The notes below the pieces were generated by a model. That model ran no database searches and had not been told where the DNA came from. It worked only from the letters and a program-made list of their open reading frames with translations. Source: Streptomyces sp. Ag109_O5-1 (GTDB lineage: Bacteria; Actinomycetota; Actinomycetes; Streptomycetales; Streptomycetaceae). Taken from it: DNA of 64,000 nt. Both the position numbers and the translations under genes were made by a program. The stretch spans positions 8,928,001 through 8,992,000 of the forward strand of contig NZ_RKQF01000001.1 in NCBI RefSeq assembly GCF_003814875.1, read 5' to 3'. Below, in pieces: positions 58,757 to 64,000 of this stretch (within the stretch, counting starts at the first letter, position 1; each line of letters starts with the position of its first letter).

Positions 58757-60453
58757 TTGGCGCCCTCCTCGGACGTCTGCCAGCGGTAGCCGCGCGGGGT
58801 GACCATACGCCCGGCGATGTTCCGGGTCGCCGTGTTGCCCACGGTCACGACCGTCATCATGTCGACCCACGCCGGGTCGAGCGCGCCCAGGGTGGTCAGC
58901 CGGCTCGACTCGTCGGGGCGCGAGGCATTGCGTACGACACCGACGGGCGTCGTCGGCTCCCGGTGCCCGGCGAGGATCGCGAGCGCCTTGGGCAACTGCC
59001 AGTCGCGGCCCCGGGAGCGCGGGTTGTAGAACGTCACGACGATGTCCGCCTCGGCCGCCGCCCGCACCCGGCGCTCGATGACCTCCCACGGCGTGTGCAG
59101 GTCGGACAGGCTGATGGACACATGGTCGTGGCCCAGCGGCGCACCCAGGATCGCCCCGGCGGCGAGCGCCGCGGTGACACCCGGGACACCGATCACGTCG
59201 ATGTCGTCCGACGCCTCGGCGAGCGCGGGGGAGGCCATGGCGTACACCCCCGCGTCCCCGCTGCCGATCAGCGCGACGGCCTGCCCGGCACGCGCCTCGG
59301 CGACCGCGGTCCGCGCCCGCTCCTCCTCGGCCCCGAGCCCCGACTCCAGGATCCGGGTGCCCGGCCGGAGCAGGTCACGGATCTGGTCGACGTACTGATC
59401 GAGACCGACCAGCACGGAGGCGCGCCGGAGTTCGGCCCTGGCCCGCGGGGTGAGCAGATCGCGGGCGCCGGGACCGAGCCCGACGACCGCGAGCCGGCCG
59501 CGCGCGGGACGCCGTACGACGGCGCAGGTCGCCATGGCGGGACGGCCGTCCGCCCGCTCCGACTTCCGCTTCGGGACGAGGAGTTCGCCACCGCCGACGA
59601 GCGCGGCAGCCTCGGCGACGGACGGGGTGCCGACGGCGGCGAGAGGAGCGTCCGACGGGTTGGGGACCTGGACCCCGGCCAACTCCTCGGCGGAGTGCGT
59701 CACTACGGGCACCCCGAGCCGTGCGGCCGCTTCGACGATCCCGGGTTCCCCGGCCTTGGCGTCCACGGTGGCGAGTTCGGCGACGCTACGAGGGGACAGC
59801 CCCGCGTCCCGCAAGGTCTCCTCGACGAGCCCGAGCACCTCGTCGGCGGGGGCACCCCGGGACGCACCGACGCCCACGACCAGCGACGGCGGGCGCAACA
59901 GCACCTCGTTCCCGGCGGGTTCGACGGCGCGGTCGGTCAGCCGGACCGCGTACGCCCCCTCCTCGGCGAGCGGCAGCGGCGGCAGTGGCCACGGCAACTC
60001 GGCACGCAGCGCCACCGGTTCGCCGTCCAGCAGCGCCCGCGACACGGTCGCCACCGAGCCCTCGACGGGGAAGCCGAGGGTGTCCAGGCCGGGGAGTCCG
60101 ACGGAGTCGGTCGCGGTGGTCACCACGGGCTGCGCGGCCAGCAACTCGCCCACCTCCCGGGCGAGTTCATTGGCGCCGCCGCCATGTCCCCCGACCAGCG
60201 ACACGGCGAACCGTCCGGCCTCGTCGACGCACACCACACCGGGATCGGTCGACTTCTCGCCCAGCAGCGGGGCGATCAGCCGTACCACCGCACCCGTGGC
60301 CAGGAAACACACCAGCTGCTCGCACTCCGCGAACGCGGACCGCACAGCGTCCCCGACGGGACCTTCGTACACCCGGGTACGGTCCGGCCACGCCACGGCC
60401 AGCCGGTCGCGCGCCGCCGCCCCCGCCGCGGTGGCGGAAATGAGGCCGATCAC
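58753..60453 (-). CDS. cobJ: CbiG-CobJ fusion: cobalt-precorrin-5A hydrolase / precorrin-3B C17-methyltransferase
   Basis: A 566-residue fusion. Residues 1 to about 305 are CbiG: CFLATGAVVRLIAPLL, SLVGGHGGGANELAREV and VVGVGASRGAPADEV. Residues from about 315 on are a tetrapyrrole SAM methyltransferase: GRLAVVGLGPGARDLLTPRA, GSGDAGVYAMASP and VTFYNPRSRGRDWQL. CbiG opens the lactone ring; CobJ methylates C17 and contracts the ring. Fused CbiG-CobJ genes occur in Actinobacteria. The GTG start overlaps the cobL stop. Confidence 0.92.
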   Translation of the reverse strand: MIGLISATAAGAAARDRLAVAWPDRTRVYEGPVGDAVRSAFAECEQLVCFLATGAVVRLIAPLLGEKSTDPGVVCVDEAGRFAVSLVGGHGGGANELAREVGELLAAQPVVTTATDSVGLPGLDTLGFPVEGSVATVSRALLDGEPVALRAELPWPLPPLPLAEEGAYAVRLTDRAVEPAGNEVLLRPPSLVVGVGASRGAPADEVLGLVEETLRDAGLSPRSVAELATVDAKAGEPGIVEAAARLGVPVVTHSAEELAGVQVPNPSDAPLAAVGTPSVAEAAALVGGGELLVPKRKSERADGRPAMATCAVVRRPARGRLAVVGLGPGARDLLTPRARAELRRASVLVGLDQYVDQIRDLLRPGTRILESGLGAEEERARTAVAEARAGQAVALIGSGDAGVYAMASPALAEASDDIDVIGVPGVTAALAAGAILGAPLGHDHVSISLSDLHTPWEVIERRVRAAAEADIVVTFYNPRSRGRDWQLPKALAILAGHREPTTPVGVVRNASRPDESSRLTTLGALDPAWVDMMTVVTVGNTATRNIAGRMVTPRGYRWQTSEEGAK

Positions 60454-61733
60454 TGGTCAACTCCTTCGTCAGAAACGGGGATTCGCGTCCCCCACAGCAG
60501 GAACACGGGATTGGCCGCCGCCAGCCGGGTCACATCACCCGGCAGCGGCGCGAGGCGGGAGGACTGCAGCAGCACCCCGTCGCAGGAGAACCCGCCCCCG
60601 GTGAGCGCCGCGCGCGCCGCCGGTACCCGGTCCAGGGCGGCCATCGCCACCACCACCGTCCGCCGGGCGCGCAGCGCGCAGGCGGTGACGACGGCGGGCA
60701 GCTCTGCCCCGCCGCCTCCGATGAACACGGCGTCGGGGTCGGGGAGTCCGGACAGCGCCTCCGGCGCCGATCCGTGCACCACATCCACGTGGACGCCGTG
60801 CGCCAGGGCGTTGGCGGCGATCCGCTCCACCCCGTCCGCGGCCTTCTCCACGGCGACGGCGGCGGCGCCGAGGCGCGCGCACTCCACCGCCACCGACCCG
60901 GAACCCGCGCCGACGTCCCAGACCAGGTCGCCGAGCCGGGGCCCGAGCCGGGCCAGCGCCAGCGCCCGTACCTCGAACTTGGTGATCATCGAGTCGCGGT
61001 GCGCGAACTCCCGCTCGTCCAGGGCCCACCCGGCGGGCCCGGCCGGCGCCCCGGCGACCGTGCGCACACCGCCGAGCACCCGTGCCTCATCGAGGCACAG
61101 CACCACGCTGACGTCCGGTCCCCAGTCCCGGGCGGCGGCTTCGGCGGGCGTGACCCACTCCACCCGCTCGACCGCGGACCCGAGCGCCGAGGCGACGACG
61201 AGAACACGCGCACCGGACGCAGACGCCGGCACCGGCAGGGACCCGCCCGGTGGCTTGCCGAAGGCGTGCCGCAGTGCCGCCCCCAGCTCCGCCGGACCCG
61301 ACCCCGGTCCCGTCAGTACCGCCACCTTCGGATGCGCCCGGCACACGTTCACGGCCGTACGCGGGTCCCGCCCGTGCGCGCTCACCACCACCGCGTCGTC
61401 CCAGGGCAGTCCGACCCGCGCGAAGGCGGCGGCGACGGACGACACTCCGGCCCGCACATCCAGCCGGTCCGCCCCGAACCGCTCCGCCAGCACCCGCACG
61501 ATCCCGAAGAACCCGGGGTCGCCGGAGGCCAGCACCACCACGGGCCGGTCCTTGCCGACGTACTCCTCGATGGTGTCGAGCGCGGGTGCCAGCGGCCCCA
61601 GGACGATCCGCTCGGCCTCCGCCGGCAGCCGTACGGCGTCCAGATGCCGCCGCCCGCCGACCACCAGCTCGGCCCCGGCCAGCGTCTCCGGCGGAAGCGG
61701 CGCCCCCGTCCCGGTACCGACGACGGTGATCAT
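60450..61733 (-). CDS. cobL: Precorrin-6Y C5,15-methyltransferase (decarboxylating)
   Basis: A 427-residue CbiE-CbiT fusion. The N-terminal SAM methyltransferase (VVGTGTGAPLPPETL; LASGDPGFFG) methylates C5 and the C-terminal Rossmann enzyme (LVWDVGAGSGSVAVECARL; AVFIGGGG region) methylates C15 and decarboxylates. ATGA and GTGA overlaps tie it to cobM and the CbiG-CobJ gene. Confidence 0.94.
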   Translation of the reverse strand: MITVVGTGTGAPLPPETLAGAELVVGGRRHLDAVRLPAEAERIVLGPLAPALDTIEEYVGKDRPVVVLASGDPGFFGIVRVLAERFGADRLDVRAGVSSVAAAFARVGLPWDDAVVVSAHGRDPRTAVNVCRAHPKVAVLTGPGSGPAELGAALRHAFGKPPGGSLPVPASASGARVLVVASALGSAVERVEWVTPAEAAARDWGPDVSVVLCLDEARVLGGVRTVAGAPAGPAGWALDEREFAHRDSMITKFEVRALALARLGPRLGDLVWDVGAGSGSVAVECARLGAAAVAVEKAADGVERIAANALAHGVHVDVVHGSAPEALSGLPDPDAVFIGGGGAELPAVVTACALRARRTVVVAMAALDRVPAARAALTGGGFSCDGVLLQSSRLAPLPGDVTRLAAANPVFLLWGTRIPVSDEGVDQ

Positions 61734-62590
61734 GTACTCGCCCCGCGCTCACGCAGTGCCCGCCTGGCCTCGGGGTCGGCCTTGCGGAAGCCGTGGAAGT
61801 GGCCGGGGTGGTACAGGTGCGAGCGGGTGCCCTGGGCGTCCAGGGCCGGGCCCACCAGGAAGAGGGTGTGCTTCCAGAGCTTGTGCTCCTTGACCGTCTC
61901 CTCCAGCGTCTCGATCGTGCACCTCACGACCAGCTCCTCCGGCCAGGTGGCCTGGTACGCGACGACGACCGGCGTGGACGTCGGATAGCCGCCCTCCAGC
62001 AGCTCGCGCACCAGCTGCCCGCTGCGCGCGGCGGACAGGAAGACCGCCATGGTGGTGCCGTGGCGGGCGAACTCCCGCACCTCCTCGCCCGGCGGCATGG
62101 GGGTCTTGCCGCCGCCCAGCCGTGTGAGCACGACGGACTGCGCGACCTCGGGAATGGTCAGCTCGCGCTGGGCGAGCGCGGCGACGGCCGAGAAGGAGGA
62201 GACACCCGGCACGATCTCGACCTCGACACCGATCCCGGCACACCGGTCGACCTGCTCCTGCGTACCGCCCCAGAGCGCCGGATCCCCGGAGTGGATCCGG
62301 GCGACCCGCAGCCCGTGGGCATGGGCCCGCTCGTACACGGCGACGACGTCTTCGAGGGACATCGTCGCGGAGTCGAGGATCTCCGCGCCCTCACGCGCGT
62401 GCTGAAGGACCTCCTCCTGGACCAGGCTCGCCGCCCAGATCACCACGTCGGCCTCGGCGATCGCGCGCGCGGCCCGGAACGTCAGCAGATCGGCGGCGCC
62501 GGGGCCGGCACCGACGAAGGTCACCTTGCCGGTGGCAGCGGCGCCGGAGGCAGTGGCTGCAGCGGTGGCGGAGGCGGCGGCATCGGCCAT
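61730..62590 (-). CDS. cobM: Precorrin-4 C11-methyltransferase
   Basis: A 286-residue SAM methyltransferase. KVTFVGAGPGAADLLTFRAA, a HSGDPALWGGTQEQ segment, GVSSFSAVAALAQREL and the QATWPEE segment are conserved in CobM/CbiF. The ATG at 62590 has AGAGAGG upstream, better than a TTG at 62614. It is the first gene of the minus-strand cob block here and is divergent from the ZIP gene. Confidence 0.94.
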   Translation of the reverse strand: MADAAASATAAATASGAAATGKVTFVGAGPGAADLLTFRAARAIAEADVVIWAASLVQEEVLQHAREGAEILDSATMSLEDVVAVYERAHAHGLRVARIHSGDPALWGGTQEQVDRCAGIGVEVEIVPGVSSFSAVAALAQRELTIPEVAQSVVLTRLGGGKTPMPPGEEVREFARHGTTMAVFLSAARSGQLVRELLEGGYPTSTPVVVAYQATWPEELVVRCTIETLEETVKEHKLWKHTLFLVGPALDAQGTRSHLYHPGHFHGFRKADPEARRALRERGAST

Positions 62591-62674
62591 GAAATTTCGG
62601 TCCTCTCTGGACAAAGGGTGCTACGGGTGCTGCTGGATGTGCGCTGAGGCGGGTCGATCGGATACCAAGGCCCC

Positions 62675-63406
62675 ATGGCGGTCTTCGTCGCGCTCGGCGC
62701 GTTCCTGATGACGCTGGCCGGCGGCTGGACGGCACAGCGCGTGACCGACCGTCGTCACCTGGTCCTGGGCCTGGCCGGCGGTCTGATGCTCGGGGTGGTC
62801 GGCCTCGATCTGCTGCCGGAGGCGCTGCGCGCGGCCGGCCGCGAGATCTTCGGCGTGCCGGCCGCCCTGCTCCTGTTCGTGGCCGGCTTCCTCCTGGCTC
62901 ATCTGGTCGAACGGACCCTCGCCGCCCGCCAGGCCGCCCACGGCGGGGACGAGCACGAGCACCACCGTGCGCCCGAGGTGGGCCTGACGGCGGCCGGCGC
63001 GATGGTCGGCCACAGCGCGATGGACGGCGTGGCGATCGGCGCGGCCTTCCAGGTGGGCGGCGGCATGGGCACGGCGGTCGCGCTGGCCGTGATCGCGCAC
63101 GACTTCGCGGACGGCTTCAACACGTTCACCATCACGAGCCTGTACGGCAACGCGCGCCGCCGGGCGATAGGCATGCTGGTCGCGGACGCCTTCGCACCGG
63201 TCGTCGGCGCCCTGTCCACGATCTTCATCACCATCCCCGAGACCGTTCTCGGCGGCTATCTCGGCCTCTTCGGCGGCGTCCTGCTCTACCTGGCCGCCGC
63301 CGAGATCCTTCCCGAGGCCCACCACGAACACCCGGCCCGTTCGACGCTGCTGTGCACGGTGGCGGGCGCGGCCTTCATCTGGCTGGTGGTGGGCATCTCG
63401 GGCTGA
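62675..63406 (+). CDS. ZIP-family metal transporter
   Basis: A 243-residue membrane protein with about eight segments. GHSAMDGVAIGAAF and AVIAHDFADGFNTFT hold the two His-rich metal-site helices, and a His-rich cytoplasmic loop (HEHHRAPE) precedes them. ZIP proteins import Zn, Fe or other divalent ions. Its place inside the cob locus, flanked by cobM and cobI, suggests cobalt supply, but family members rarely prove cobalt-specific. Confidence 0.88.
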   Translation: MAVFVALGAFLMTLAGGWTAQRVTDRRHLVLGLAGGLMLGVVGLDLLPEALRAAGREIFGVPAALLLFVAGFLLAHLVERTLAARQAAHGGDEHEHHRAPEVGLTAAGAMVGHSAMDGVAIGAAFQVGGGMGTAVALAVIAHDFADGFNTFTITSLYGNARRRAIGMLVADAFAPVVGALSTIFITIPETVLGGYLGLFGGVLLYLAAAEILPEAHHEHPARSTLLCTVAGAAFIWLVVGISG

Positions 63407-63417
63407 CGTACGGCCGC

Positions 63418-64000
63418 TCACAACTTCCCGCCTCTGCCGCCGTCCCGGCGCGGCGGCGCGATGAGCGTGGACAGGTACGGCAGCGGGGAGCCGTCGAGCT
63501 CGCCGGCGGGCCGGATGGACTCCTCGTCCAGTCCCAGCGCCGACCCCCACACGGCCTCCTCGATCCGTCCGGTCTCCCGCAGCGCCTCCACGACCGCACC
63601 GGCCTGCCGCCCGAACTTGTACGCCACGACCGTCCCCGGCCCGCTCAGCGCGTCCTTGAGCACCGCGGCACCCGCCGTCACCGGGACGAGGGTCAGCGGC
63701 TCGGTGCCCTCGGTCAGTACGGCACCGGAGCGGGCGGCGAGATCCTGCATGGCGGTGATACCGGGCACGGTCTCGACGACCAGGTCCGGCACCAGCTCGG
63801 CGATGGTCTGTGCGAGGTAGGTGAAGGTCGAGTAGACGTTCGGGTCCCCGATCGTCGCGAAGGCGACCGACCCATGAGCCCGCAGCAACTCGGCGACCTT
63901 GGCACCTGCCGCGTCCCAGGCGGCCTCCCGCCGCCCCCGGTCACTGCGCTCGTTGAGCGCGAACACGACCCGTACGACCTTCTCCCGGCCGACGTAGTGC
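63418..64000 (-). CDS. cobI: Precorrin-2 C20-methyltransferase (5' end outside window)
   Basis: The C-terminal part of a SAM tetrapyrrole methyltransferase. It includes ATIGDPNVYSTFTYLAQTI, ETVPGITAMQDLAARSG and PVTAGAAVLKDAL, matching CobI/CbiL. The frame is open past base 64000 (HYVGREKVVRVVFALNERSD at the edge), so the start lies upstream. It converges on the ZIP gene with 11 bases between stops. Confidence 0.9.
   Translation of the reverse strand, partial: HYVGREKVVRVVFALNERSDRGRREAAWDAAGAKVAELLRAHGSVAFATIGDPNVYSTFTYLAQTIAELVPDLVVETVPGITAMQDLAARSGAVLTEGTEPLTLVPVTAGAAVLKDALSGPGTVVAYKFGRQAGAVVEALRETGRIEEAVWGSALGLDEESIRPAGELDGSPLPYLSTLIAPPRRDGGRGGKL

Noticed and set aside
62591..62674. Possible cobalamin riboswitch before cobM or the ZIP gene
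   Set aside because: The gap is only 84 bases. A cobalamin riboswitch needs roughly 200 bases and a recognisable B12 box, which I do not see.
1..64000. CRISPR arrays, insertion sequences, prophage, tRNA or rRNA genes
   Set aside because: I found no regular spaced repeats, transposase motifs, phage structural genes or RNA gene signatures when reading both strands. A covariance-model scan would be the decisive test for small RNAs.

Overview
The window is high-GC actinobacterial DNA (about 70% GC by eye, third codon positions almost all G or C, many GTG starts, TAT and lipoprotein signals). It is almost certainly a Streptomyces chromosome: ectABCD, an LAETG-anchored SCO1860-type protein and a cobalamin operon lie close together here, an arrangement I recall from Streptomyces coelicolor. 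I see no rRNA, tRNA, CRISPR, insertion sequence or phage gene. No gene-free stretch exceeds 300 bases.

Layout. 1-1032 is a decayed locus with remnants of an alpha/beta hydrolase and a MalG-type permease facing each other. 1041-3218 is a DHA2-type drug exporter divergent from its TetR regulator, with paired operators between. 3250-4428 is a double TerD-domain protein. 4472-9447 is a tightly coupled polyol-type ABC importer plus zinc dehydrogenase, preceded by a DeoR regulator. 9781-12937 holds uronate dehydrogenase, divergent from 5-dehydro-4-deoxyglucarate dehydratase and an unknown coupled protein. 12880-16230 has an MFS transporter and small housekeeping or unknown genes. 16416-19728 is a GntR / DHDPS-like / IlvD-Edd aldonate operon. 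19833-25433 is a carbohydrate ABC system split around an oxidoreductase, a DUF6807 (PmoA-like) gene and a truncated GH43 gene. 25531-33291 is a secreted pectinolytic block: CE12 esterase, PL1, two CE8, two PL9-like lyases and a HAD phosphatase. 33530-34947 is a SigE-family sigma factor with a membrane partner. 35220-38241 carries a purine permease and a PBP. 38323-40766 is an IclR regulator divergent from an alpha-ketoglutarate-semialdehyde (KGSA) dehydrogenase. 40920-45339 has DUF1349, FrnE-like, PLP-enzyme, MarR and old-yellow-enzyme genes. 45395-48570 is ectABCD. 48810-53196 has DinB, a class V aminotransferase and an amino-acid ABC transporter. 53240-56080 has a nonsense-interrupted beta-helix gene, an amidohydrolase and the LAETG-anchored protein. 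56183-64000 is the cobalamin operon with a ZIP transporter.

How it works together. The centre reads as a pectin-to-2-oxoglutarate system. Secreted esterases and lyases strip and cleave homogalacturonan and rhamnogalacturonan. An ABC importer brings in the sugars. Uronate dehydrogenase makes aldarate, KdgD gives KGSA, and the aldonate branch (arabinonate dehydratase plus DHDPS-like dehydratase) can also give KGSA. The KGSA dehydrogenase about 28 kb away finishes both routes. Two regulatory threads stand out. A 16-bp dyad (GTYCA-N6-TGRAC-like) is shared by the udh/kdgD promoters and the iclR/KGSA dehydrogenase promoter. LacI-type GAAGCGCTTC sites lie in front of the ABC operon and also inside two genes, written in codons that are rare for this genome, with no LacI gene in the window.
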